From contig CAJCIP010000108.1 of assembly GCA_903970445.1 (NCBI GenBank), positions 1-64,000 on the forward strand: a stretch of DNA of 64,000 nt, written 5' to 3'. The position numbers were made by a program, and so were the translations under genes. Every line of letters begins with the position of its first letter. Position 1 is the first letter of the stretch. Under the pieces are notes generated by a model. The model searched no databases and was not told the DNA's origin. It worked only from the letters and a program-made list of their open reading frames with translations. Below, in pieces: positions 37,739 to 45,010 of this stretch. The stretch comes from Verrucomicrobia bacterium Tous-C9LFEB. Lineage in GTDB: Bacteria; Acidobacteriota; Terriglobia; Terriglobales; Acidobacteriaceae.

Positions 37739-38992
37739 TTACAGAAGCATGCGTCGGACCATCTCCAATGCGTGCTGCGACGCCCACAGCCGCACGCGAT
37801 CACGATCACCGCTGATGTGAAATTCCTTCACCTGTGTGTCCGTTCCGTCGGCCAGCCCTATGTACACCAGACCGACCGCCTTGCCGGCATCGGGGCCCTC
37901 TGTAACAGCGGGGCCAGCAATGCCTGTGATGCTCAGACCGAGCGAGCATCCGGTCCTCTCGCGAATGCCTTCTGCAAGCACGCGTGCGACCTCTTCGCTC
38001 ACAGCTCCCTTTTGCTGAATTAGATCCCAAGGAACACCGCACAGGTTTTCCTTTTGCTCGCTGGCGTACACGATCGCTCCGCCATGGAAGCTGCGGGAGG
38101 CGTTCGGTATCGCAGAGAGTCGTTGTGAGAGCAAGCCGCCGGTGCAACTCTCGGCGACAGAAAGCTTAAGATCGCGCATACCAAGCATCAGCAACACAAT
38201 TTCTTCGAGCGATTCACCGTGTGCCGAGAAGACGTCGTCGCCCATCTCCCGCTCGATGCGTTCAGCCACTTCATCCACCCGTGCTTGAGCATCTTCCAGC
38301 GTTGGCTTCACGCAGGTGAAGTGCAACTGAATCTCGCCAGAACCGGCGAGGATTGTTGTCTCTACATCGGAGTACTGCTGATAAATCGGTGCCGTGCGCG
38401 CGTCGACTTGGCTTTCAGGAATCAACGCCATGCGCAGCAAACGCTTTGCCATAGCGTTCGGCGGAAGATTCTTTACCAGCAGTGGTACGCATTGTTCATT
38501 AAACAGCGCCTTCAGCTCTCGTGGCGGTCCGGGGAGGAGAATTATCGTCCTCGCATAGCCGCCGGAGTCAGTTTGCAGGTACTGCGCTGGCGCGCTGCCG
38601 CTGCGGTTCTGTAGCAACGTTGCTCCATGCAGAAGGTCAGCCTGTTTGGCGTTGTTTGGCGACATTGCTATGCCGCGCTCCGCGAAGCGCTTCTTTAGTA
38701 GCTCCATTGCGGATTCGTCGCGGGTCAGACCAGTCCCAAGCGCTTCCGCGACGCACTCGCGCGTCAAGTCATCTTCCGTGGGACCAAGGCCTCCGGAGAG
38801 AATGATGATGTCGGCGCGGCGCAGTGCGATGCGAATGGCATCGGTCAGGTGTTCGCGATTGTCTCCGATGATTGTCTTGAACGCGACGGCAACGCCCAGT
38901 TCGTTCAAGCCGCTTGTGATGTGCAGCGAATTTGTGTCTTGCCGGAAAGGCGTCAGCATTTCAGAGCCGACAGCAATAATTTCAGCGATCAT
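37739..38992 (-). CDS. cinA: CinA: competence/damage-inducible protein, nicotinamide-nucleotide amidase
   Basis: The N-terminal MoCF-like domain (AEIIAVGSEMLTPFRQDTNS, with ILSGGLGPTEDDLTRE) handles ADP-ribose or related nucleotides. The C-terminal domain, with LKLSVAESCTGGLLSQRLS and GLSITGIAGP, is the NMN deamidase. 417 residues, full length. In some bacteria cinA is linked to transformation; here dprA and yifB are elsewhere in the window. Confidence 0.93.
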   Translation of the reverse strand: MIAEIIAVGSEMLTPFRQDTNSLHITSGLNELGVAVAFKTIIGDNREHLTDAIRIALRRADIIILSGGLGPTEDDLTRECVAEALGTGLTRDESAMELLKKRFAERGIAMSPNNAKQADLLHGATLLQNRSGSAPAQYLQTDSGGYARTIILLPGPPRELKALFNEQCVPLLVKNLPPNAMAKRLLRMALIPESQVDARTAPIYQQYSDVETTILAGSGEIQLHFTCVKPTLEDAQARVDEVAERIEREMGDDVFSAHGESLEEIVLLMLGMRDLKLSVAESCTGGLLSQRLSAIPNASRSFHGGAIVYASEQKENLCGVPWDLIQQKGAVSEEVARVLAEGIRERTGCSLGLSITGIAGPAVTEGPDAGKAVGLVYIGLADGTDTQVKEFHISGDRDRVRLWASQHALEMVRRMLL

Positions 38993-39030
38993 GTCTTCTC
39001 TGATGCTCTGTGCACGTCAAGTTCGCGGAG

Positions 39031-40083
39031 CTAAACGAGCGGACGACCTTCAATGCCAAGGTCAATGTGGAACAGGGTGTTGTTGGTCGCTAACGCAGCA
39101 CAGCCATCATCGAGGAAGCAGAGCCCAACCAGATCGTTGCCGGAGATGAACGGCTCAGCGTCGTGGCCGTCGGGTGCAATGCGAACGATGCCGCGCTCGC
39201 CCCTGTACGACGCTGCGATATATACGTTTCCTTCGATGTCTAGCGCGAGACCCTGTGGACGGCCCAGACCATGAAAGAACTCACGCGTTGAGCCGTCTGG
39301 GTCAATCGCGTAGATGGGGTGCGATGACAACGTAGTTGGTGCGCTGACGAGCAGAACGCCGTCATCGCGAAACGCGAGGTGATAGGCAGCAACAGACGGT
39401 TCGAGCGTAGCGTACACAAATATCTGGCGCTCTGAGTTGATCTTGAAGATGGTTCCTGAGCGGTCACCTACGAACAAGTTGCCTTCGCCGTCGAAGGCCA
39501 ATCCGGTGGCGACACCCATGCCCTCGGTGAAGGTCGTAATTGCGCCCTCGGGCGAGATGCGGTATACCGTGCCCTCCGAGCGTGAGCTTGAGTAGAGATA
39601 CCCATCAGGGCCAAAGGCTAGAGCGGAAACGTTGAGCAGATCGCGCACGAATGAGCGCACCTGCATGTCGCGGTCGATGCGAAAGATGGATACCGGCACG
39701 CGCTCACCGCGGGGGCCGGACACCATCGCGTAGACGTTGCCTGTGCTGTCCACTGCAGGGTTCGAGATGAGATGAAGTTCCTCAGCCATCGGTACGCCGA
39801 CGTTGGCGTGCAGTACGTTGCTGAGTGAGTCTCCGTAACCGAGCGTGAGGTCAGACGAAATAGCGCCTTGCGGCACTCGTACGATGGCGCGTGTGTCACG
39901 GATCAGATCCAGTGACGCTGCGGTTTCGCCGAAGCTCGCGTTCGGCATCACGTACTCCGGCGTAGAGCGCAGGAGGCGCTCGCCACGAAGCTCGAACGTA
40001 CCTCCGGGGATCGCCGCGCGCGGCGTGAGTGTCTGCAGCAGGGGAGCGTTAACCGCGCGTGTCGAATGCAGCAGATTCATCAC
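39031..40083 (-). CDS. NHL/SMP-30-type beta-propeller protein with N-terminal IPT/TIG-like domain
   Basis: The 350-residue product has an IPT/TIG-like domain at about 15-95 (LTPRAAIPGGTFELRGERL with RAIVRVPQGA), then repeated propeller blades such as ISNPAVDSTGNVYAMVSG, LAFGPDGYLYSSS, LAFDGEGNLFVGD and LALDIEGNVYIAAS. No signal peptide is visible. This suggests a sugar-lactone hydrolase-like or binding propeller; no catalytic residues can be assigned. It is followed on this strand by cinA after 38 bases. Confidence 0.75.
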   Translation of the reverse strand: MMNLLHSTRAVNAPLLQTLTPRAAIPGGTFELRGERLLRSTPEYVMPNASFGETAASLDLIRDTRAIVRVPQGAISSDLTLGYGDSLSNVLHANVGVPMAEELHLISNPAVDSTGNVYAMVSGPRGERVPVSIFRIDRDMQVRSFVRDLLNVSALAFGPDGYLYSSSRSEGTVYRISPEGAITTFTEGMGVATGLAFDGEGNLFVGDRSGTIFKINSERQIFVYATLEPSVAAYHLAFRDDGVLLVSAPTTLSSHPIYAIDPDGSTREFFHGLGRPQGLALDIEGNVYIAASYRGERGIVRIAPDGHDAEPFISGNDLVGLCFLDDGCAALATNNTLFHIDLGIEGRPLV

Positions 40084-40123
40084 GCTCTAGCGTAGACGTT
40101 GATTCTGGTGATAGCAAACAGGC

Positions 40124-40609
40124 TCAAATGAAATGACTGATGATGAGCCCGCACATGAGTGCGAGGAATCCTGCAGCTACGTCGTCGAGCATGATGCCGG
40201 TGCCTTCGGGCAGAGCTTCGAGGCGGCGGATTGGCCACGGCTTGAGGATGTCGAAGAGGCGAAACAGCAGTAATGCGATGACGGCATGCTCCCAGTCCGG
40301 CCGCGTGCCGATGAGGGCGATCAGTTGGCCGGCGACTTCGTCGATGACGACGAAGCCGGGGTCTTCGCGGCCTGATTCTCGGGCGGTGATAGTCGCGGCG
40401 GGTATACCGACCAGCGTGATGATTGCCGCGGCGATCGCTGTGCCTACCCTCAGCGCCACGGTGCTCGGTTGCGCGATGTGGGCGGTCGCGTACCAGAGGA
40501 GCGCGGCGGCTACGGAGCCATAGGTGCCCGGTCCGGGCTTGCCGAAGCCTGCACCGAAGAACGTGGAAACGGTCCATGCCCATGCCGTTCTGTGTGGCTT
40601 TGGTGTCGT
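40124..40609 (-). CDS. pgpA: Phosphatidylglycerophosphatase A, no canonical start codon
   Basis: Dephosphorylates phosphatidylglycerophosphate in phosphatidylglycerol synthesis. The conserved DExxG is in VVIDEVAGQLIALIG and the C-terminal half is LFDILKPWPIRRLEAL to MLDDVAAGFLAL. The conserved N-terminus (AWAWTVSTFFGAGFGKPG then PGTYGSVAAALL) reads on in the same frame upstream of the first available start, GTG at 40459. Between there and the upstream stop near 40643 there is no ATG, GTG or TTG. An ACG at 40609 lies 5 bases after GGAGG, the only well-placed candidate, and gives 161 residues, a normal length. See findings. Confidence 0.72.
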   Translation of the reverse strand, partial: TTPKPHRTAWAWTVSTFFGAGFGKPGPGTYGSVAAALLWYATAHIAQPSTVALRVGTAIAAAIITLVGIPAATITARESGREDPGFVVIDEVAGQLIALIGTRPDWEHAVIALLLFRLFDILKPWPIRRLEALPEGTGIMLDDVAAGFLALMCGLIISHFI

Positions 40610-40700
40610 ATACCCCTCCCCCGTACTTTGGTCCGAAAGTCTTCAGAAGATTGAACTTAGATTCGAGCTAAGTCCGAAATTGGTCTGTGAGAAAGACGAA

Positions 40701-40735
40701 TGCCCGGCGGGTGCCGGGCAGCCTTTGTTCTTAGT
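40701..40735 (-). terminator. Hairpin terminator between the yacG side and pgpA
   Basis: TGCCCGGC and GCCGGGCA form a perfect 8-base stem around GGGT. T-rich sequence lies on both sides, so it may work in both directions. On the minus strand it separates pgpA from the upstream genes. Confidence 0.6.
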
Positions 40736-40785
40736 TCTATTGTAAACGGCGCGTCAAGGGTTTCGGCGCCGAGAGATGTGGCTCG

Positions 40786-40944
40786 GGGCGGATGAGCCGC
40801 ACCTTCGGCGCTTTGTTCCGGGTTGCGATTTACCCAGCCCTGCGGGCTGGGCTGAAATGAGCCGCGCCCTTGGCGCTCTGTTCCGGGGTTACGATTACCC
40901 ACCTCTACGGGCTGGGCTGTAATGAGTCGCCCTTGGCGCTGTTA
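40786..40944. repeat. Tandem 65-base palindromic repeat, 2.3 copies (family A)
   Basis: Two 65-base units (40792-40856 and 40857-40921) and part of a third are in tandem. Each has ATGAGCCGC...GGCGCT, a spacer, an inverted repeat (CCAGCCCTGCGGGCTGG in the first) and CTGAA. The same design recurs at 43805-43902, 48668-48755, 51098-51231 and 60891-60980. Confidence 0.8.
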
Positions 40945-41035
40945 GGTGTCGTTTCAGGGCGGACTGAGGTATGTATAGATGTTCTGATCGCGGTGTAACG
41001 GTGTGATGTCGAGCTAGCGATTCAGGTGGGGTGAC

Positions 41036-41251
41036 TCAGTTTTCGCGGTTGCGTTGTTCGGCTTTCCATTGAGCGTCGTCGAGTTCTTCGAGCACGTCGG
41101 GGTCGAGGACTGGCGAGCCGATTTTATAGTCGCCGGAGGCCCAGGCACCGAGGTCAAGGACGCGGCAGCGATCAGAGCAGAAGGGAACGTCTGGGGTGTC
41201 GAGGGCTACGGGCTTTTTGCAAATGGGGCAGCGGAGTTCTTTGTTACTCAT
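41036..41251 (-). CDS. yacG: DNA gyrase inhibitor / zinc protein YacG
   Basis: The 71-residue protein has the four zinc cysteines as CPICKKPV and CSDRCRVLDLGAWASG, the YacG pattern. E. coli YacG binds gyrase subunit B. The start is ATG 41251; a further in-frame ATG at 41263 exists. The upstream neighbour on this strand is the disrupted pentapeptide gene, ending 18 bases away. Confidence 0.9.
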   Translation of the reverse strand: MSNKELRCPICKKPVALDTPDVPFCSDRCRVLDLGAWASGDYKIGSPVLDPDVLEELDDAQWKAEQRNREN

Positions 41252-41269
41252 CGATTCTCTCAACTCGAA

Positions 41270-41538
41270 TCATGCCTGCGGCATCGGACTGAAGTTTTCC
41301 CGGAACAGAGTGCAGCTATTGTATGTGGCACCGGCAAAATTCACACCAACAGATTCGGCGCCGGAAAGAGTTGCTCCCAGGAAAGTGGCTCTGTAGAAGT
41401 TGATTCCTTCAAAACTCGCGGTGCCGTTAAGATTGTCTCTGCGACCCTGCCGTCGGTGACGAGCTTCGGAACGGCGGAGCAGCCGCAGAACGCAAGAAAG
41501 ATGCCGAGAGAGAGCGCGGCGGTTTTGAGAAGTTGCAT
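41270..41538 (-). pseudogene. Frameshifted exported pentapeptide-repeat protein
   Basis: The frame from ATG 41538 encodes a lipoprotein-type signal (LLKTAALSLGIFLAFCGCSA) but then becomes unremarkable and stops at 41341. In a different minus frame the same DNA encodes about nine pentapeptide repeats (ASFEG, INFYR, ATFLG, ATLSG, AESVG, VNFAG, ATYNS, CTLFR, ENF), ending at the stop at 41270-41272. The two halves look like one gene split by a shift of reading frame near 41420-41470. Sequencing error or a true mutation are both possible. Confidence 0.6.
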
Positions 41539-41581
41539 CGATGGGTTGGGGATGGACTGAGATATCAGCAAAGAAAGCATA

Positions 41582-41640
41582 CCTCAGGGGCTAAAGCCCT
41601 TTACGTTATGCATGCTTGGTGTCAGGGCTGAAGCCCTGAC
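41582..41640. repeat. Double-hairpin repeat, intergenic copy (family C)
   Basis: CCTCAGGGGCTAAAGCCCT is followed 20 bases later by GTCAGGGCTGAAGCCCTGAC, a perfect 8-base stem with a TGAA loop. The same pair of hairpins, with different but still complementary stems, lies in two places inside rimO. Confidence 0.75.
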
Positions 41641-41741
41641 CTATCCCAAGAGCAAGAGCAACCGCAAAGGCGAAGCAGATTTCTCCGCTGCGCTCCGGAA
41701 GGACACCAGAAAAGCGAGTGGCGCAATGAACAGTAGTCGTG

Positions 41742-43754
41742 CTACTCGATGATTTCGGCGACGACGTCGTAGTCGTGGGACTCGGTGATGCGGGCGCGGT
41801 AGAAGGTGCCGGGGACGAGGGTGTCGTGGGGGCCGAAGTCGTTGATGAGGACTTTGCCGTCGATCTCAGGGGCCTGGTCGAGGGTGCGGCCCTGCCAGAG
41901 GAGTTCGGTTTCTTCTGACTCGCCTTCGACGAGGACATCGACTTCGCGCCCGACCCATCCGGCTTTGGCTTTGCGGCTGATCTTGTTCTGGATGCGCATC
42001 AGCTTGCGGCGGCGGGCTTCGATGGTGCGCCTGGGGACTTTCTCGCCGTAGTCGAAGGCCTTTGCGCCTTCTTCGTCGGAATAAGAAAAGACGCCGAGCC
42101 AATCAAGCTGTGCTCGCTTCACGAACTCTACGAGTTCGTTGAAGTCCTCATCACTCTCGCCGGGGAAGCCGACGATGAAGCTTGTGCGGAGCACGAGGCC
42201 GGGGACGGTTTTGCGGGCTTTGTCGATGATTTGCATGAAGCGGTCGGCGGTGCCGCCGCGCTTCATGCGGCGGAGTACGCTTGCGCTGGCATGTTGCAGT
42301 GGGACGTCGAGGTAGTTGGCGATGTTGTCGTGCTTGGCAATGGTCTCAAGCAGGCGCGTGGTGACTTTGTTGGGGTAGGCGTAGAGGAAGCGCAGCCACT
42401 TGAGGCCGGGAAGTGGGGCGAGGGCGTTGAGGAGGTCGGCGAGTTCGGGGCGGCGGAGGTGTTGGCCCTCAGGGGCTGAAGCCCCTTTTCCTTCCTCAGA
42501 CTCTATGGCTGGGCTGAAGCCCAGCCCCTTCAAAGCTTGGCTTTCGTTTGGGTCCGTTGACGGGGAGGCATCGCGAAATACGGGGGTCTGTCCACGCGCT
42601 TCGCTTGGTCGAGATGACAACGGTTTGGGTGTGAAAAGAATGTTCGGTTCGAGGTCTTCGCCGTAGCAGGTGGTGTCCTGGCCGATGAGGGTAATTTCGC
42701 GGATGCCCTGGGCGATGAGCGATTTGGCCTCGGCGACGATGCTGCTGATGGGTCGCGAGCGGAACTTGCCGCGCAGCTGCGGGATGATGCAGAACGCACA
42801 GGGGTGGTCGCAGCCTTCGGCGATTTTGATGTAGGCGGATGCGCGCGGGGTGGTGAGGATGCGTGGTGTGTCGTCGGAGTAGAGGTAGCTGGGGAGGGTG
42901 GCATGTGCGCCATCCCAGGTCTCGCGGGAGAAGCGGCCAGCGGCTTCGCGGGCGTCGCCTTCTGGACGGGACGACTGTGCGGTGCCCTCAGGGGCTAAAG
43001 CCCCTTTACTGTTAGCAGCGTTGATGGACGGGCTAAAGCCCGTCCCCTTCAAAGCGTGGTTGTCCTTGGAGCCTGTTGGCTGGGAGGGATCGCCAAATAC
43101 GGGGGTCCTTCGACTGCGCGGCTCCGCCGCTTCGCTCAGGATGACGGCTGAAATATCAGGTCGAGATGACAGGTTCTCTTGTGTGGCGTGTTCGTGATGG
43201 AGCTGTGCGCCTCTGGAGTCGGGACGTGAGTGTTGGTTGACGGAGCTTGGAGCGCGGCGGATTTGCTCGCCTGATTCGATGGATGCGACCTGTGTGGCGG
43301 TGAGGACGTTGAAGGGTGACTCGGGCAGCGCGGCGGGAGCGGGGCGGGTCAGGCCGGCGGCTTCGAGTATGGCTTCGAGTTCGCCGGTGCCGACGACGGC
43401 GTCGACTTCCGGGATGTTCTTGCGGATTTCGTCGCGGTAGCGTTCTACGAGGCAGCCCGCGACGATGAGGCGCCGGGCGCGGCCTCCGTTGCCGATTTTG
43501 TGCTGCACCATTTCAAGAATGGTGTCGACGGATTCCTGTTTGGCCGAGTCGATGAAAGAGCAGGTGTTGACGACGAGAACGTCGGCGTCTTCCGCCCTTG
43601 GTGTGAGTTCCGCGCCTCCGCGATGCAGCAGGCCCATCATGACCTCGGAGTCAACGAGGTTTTTGGGGCAGCCAAGCGAGACGAATCCGACTTTGGGCCG
43701 GGTGCGTTCTTCTGCTGGTGGGGCTGGCATTTCGAGGGTAGCGGAGGACGTCAC
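41742..43754 (-). CDS. rimO: Ribosomal protein S12 methylthiotransferase RimO, enlarged by in-frame repeats
   Basis: This radical-SAM enzyme adds a methylthio group to Asp of ribosomal protein S12. The N-terminal domain has Cys29 (FVSLGCPKNLVDSE), Cys65 and Cys101. The radical-SAM cysteines are Cys315, 319 and 322 (IAEGCDHPCAFC), and the TRAM domain is at the end. It is 670 residues against about 430-480 for the family. The excess lies between the N-domain and the SAM domain (about 160-270) and within the SAM domain (about 369-433). The core of each excess, residues 195-257 and 379-430, is the translation of a copy of one repeat that is found between genes elsewhere. All catalytic cysteines are kept, so the enzyme may still work. 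Confidence 0.9.
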   Translation of the reverse strand: MTSSATLEMPAPPAEERTRPKVGFVSLGCPKNLVDSEVMMGLLHRGGAELTPRAEDADVLVVNTCSFIDSAKQESVDTILEMVQHKIGNGGRARRLIVAGCLVERYRDEIRKNIPEVDAVVGTGELEAILEAAGLTRPAPAALPESPFNVLTATQVASIESGEQIRRAPSSVNQHSRPDSRGAQLHHEHATQENLSSRPDISAVILSEAAEPRSRRTPVFGDPSQPTGSKDNHALKGTGFSPSINAANSKGALAPEGTAQSSRPEGDAREAAGRFSRETWDGAHATLPSYLYSDDTPRILTTPRASAYIKIAEGCDHPCAFCIIPQLRGKFRSRPISSIVAEAKSLIAQGIREITLIGQDTTCYGEDLEPNILFTPKPLSSRPSEARGQTPVFRDASPSTDPNESQALKGLGFSPAIESEEGKGASAPEGQHLRRPELADLLNALAPLPGLKWLRFLYAYPNKVTTRLLETIAKHDNIANYLDVPLQHASASVLRRMKRGGTADRFMQIIDKARKTVPGLVLRTSFIVGFPGESDEDFNELVEFVKRAQLDWLGVFSYSDEEGAKAFDYGEKVPRRTIEARRRKLMRIQNKISRKAKAGWVGREVDVLVEGESEETELLWQGRTLDQAPEIDGKVLINDFGPHDTLVPGTFYRARITESHDYDVVAEIIE
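42466..42619. repeat. Composite double-hairpin repeat inside rimO, copy 2 (family C)
   Basis: 154 bases with hairpins GGGGCTGAAGCCCC and GGCTGGGCTGAAGCCCAGCC, then AAATACGGGGGTC and an end GAGATGACA. It is read in frame, minus strand, as RimO residues about 379-430. Confidence 0.85.
42985..43171. repeat. Composite double-hairpin repeat inside rimO, copy 1 (family C)
   Basis: 187 bases with hairpins GGGGCTAAAGCCCC and GGACGGGCTAAAGCCCGTCC, then AAATACGGGGGTCC, a GC-rich palindrome and the ending GAGATGACA. It is read in frame, minus strand, as RimO residues about 195-257. Confidence 0.85.
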
Positions 43755-43804
43755 AACAGACCATTTTAGCAGGCGGAAAGGGGGCAGGACGCTGGCTACC
43801 GCCT

Positions 43805-43902
43805 ATGAGGCGCGCTTTCAGCGCTAAGCAATTTGGGCCACGCCTTACCCAGGCCTGCCGGCCTGGGCTGAAATGAATCGCGCCCTTGGCGCTAAGTGCT
43901 TT
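43805..43902. repeat. Palindromic repeat, family A copy
   Basis: ATGAGGCGCGC...GCGCT, a spacer, CCCAGGCCTGCCGGCCTGGG, CTGAA, then a second ATGAATCGCGCC...GGCGCT. Same layout as at 40786. Confidence 0.75.
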
Positions 43903-43932
43903 GTAGGAAATACGTCCCTTAGTGCAAACGGC

Positions 43933-44055
43933 TTAGTGGAAACCGCGCCAATGAATGTCCATGCCCAAGCTACCGAGGATGATGGCACCGATGAAGTACA
44001 TTAGCGCGAGCACAACGAGTACGGTCACAACGATTCGCCAATTCACAACGGTCAT
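43933..44055 (-). CDS. Small single-helix membrane protein
   Basis: The 40-residue product is one membrane helix (IVVTVLVVLALMYFIGAII) with a short histidine-bearing tail. The ATG at 44055 has GAGAAG a few bases upstream. A longer frame to 44205 overlaps the cytochrome gene's 5' end and is unlikely. It is divergent from the cytochrome b gene by 81 bases. No family recognised. Confidence 0.5.
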   Translation of the reverse strand: MTVVNWRIVVTVLVVLALMYFIGAIILGSLGMDIHWRGFH

Positions 44056-44136
44056 CTTCTCAGCTTCGATATGTGAGTAAAAGAAAGTGTGGCGTGTCGT
44101 CGCCTGGAGGAGGCAGAATCGGCGGTGAGGAATTCG

Positions 44137-44859
44137 ATGAACGTCGAAGAATCTGGACAGCTGAAACTTGTCGAAAAACATCCGCGCGCGATTCGATGGA
44201 TGCACTGGGTGAATTTTCCGGTGCTGTTCATCATGATCTGGAGCGGGTTGCTGATTTATTGGGGCGACTCAATTCCGCCGTATCAGCACCCGCATGAGGT
44301 GTATCGCGTTGGGATTGGGAGCTGGACGTGGTTTCGGTTGTTTCCTGATTGGTTCTGGAAGCTGCTGAATGCGCCGTACCAGATCACGACGGGGCTGGGC
44401 TGGCATTTTCTGGTGATGTGGATTTTTGGCATCAACGGGATTGCGTATGTGGCCTATCTGTTGATCTCGGGTGAGTGGCGTGTGCTGTGGCCGCAGAAGA
44501 GCAGCGTTCGCGATGCGGTTTGGGTGACCCTGTATGACATGCATTTGCCGTTTGCGCGGCGAAAGGGTCTGCCTCCACAGGGGAAGTACAACGGTGCGCA
44601 GCGCATTGCGTATTCGGCGGTGGTGCTGATGGGTGGCGCTTCGCTGGTGACCGGGCTGGCGATTTACAAGCCCACGCAGGCGCATTGGTTCACCACGCTG
44701 CTGGGTGGCTATGAGATGGCTCGGTGGGAGCATTTTTGGCTGACGATGGGTTTCTGCGGTTTCTTTCTGGTGCACGTGGGGCAGGTGGCGCTTGCGGGGT
44801 GGAATAACTTTCGCTCGATGGTGAGCGGGTATGAAGTGAAGAAAGTGGCTAGTGACTAG
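44137..44859 (+). CDS. Membrane cytochrome b subunit for the adjacent molybdoenzyme
   Basis: The 240-residue membrane protein of the cytochrome b561/formate-dehydrogenase-gamma type has about four helices. Histidines for haem are near HPRAIRWMHWVNF, WHFLVMWIFG and FGFFLVHVG-type positions (HFWLTMGFCGFFLVHVGQ). I start at ATG 44137 with GAGGA before it. It is followed, after a repeat, by the molybdopterin protein, which it would connect to the quinone pool. Confidence 0.82.
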   Translation: MNVEESGQLKLVEKHPRAIRWMHWVNFPVLFIMIWSGLLIYWGDSIPPYQHPHEVYRVGIGSWTWFRLFPDWFWKLLNAPYQITTGLGWHFLVMWIFGINGIAYVAYLLISGEWRVLWPQKSSVRDAVWVTLYDMHLPFARRKGLPPQGKYNGAQRIAYSAVVLMGGASLVTGLAIYKPTQAHWFTTLLGGYEMARWEHFWLTMGFCGFFLVHVGQVALAGWNNFRSMVSGYEVKKVASD

Positions 44860-44865
44860 TGGCGA

Positions 44866-44987
44866 GTGGTTAGTTGACTTGCTCGTGCCTTCGGCACTCG
44901 CTTTGCAAATACGGGGGTCCTTCGACTACGCGGCTGAAGCCGCTTCGCTCAGGATGACAGCTTCAATTCGTTCGGTCGAGATGACAG
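44866..44987. repeat. Interspersed repeat, GATGACA-ended family (family B)
   Basis: AGTGGCGAGTGGTTAGT, then CAAATACGGGGGTCC, an inverted GC-rich part (CGGCTGAAGCCG) and CAGGATGACA followed by GAGATGACA. The first half is shared with 49929-50019. It lies between the cytochrome and molybdoenzyme genes. Confidence 0.7.
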
Positions 44988-45010
44988 ATCCCTACTGAGA
45001 ACGGTGACGG

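Noticed and set aside
40080-40583. 167-codon minus frame overlapping pgpA
   Set aside because: It has an ATG, but its protein is arginine-rich and unlike any family, while the neighbouring frame is clearly PgpA.
40786-40944. Tandem repeat considered as a CRISPR array
   Set aside because: Only 2.3 units, directly adjoining with no unique spacers, and no cas genes nearby.
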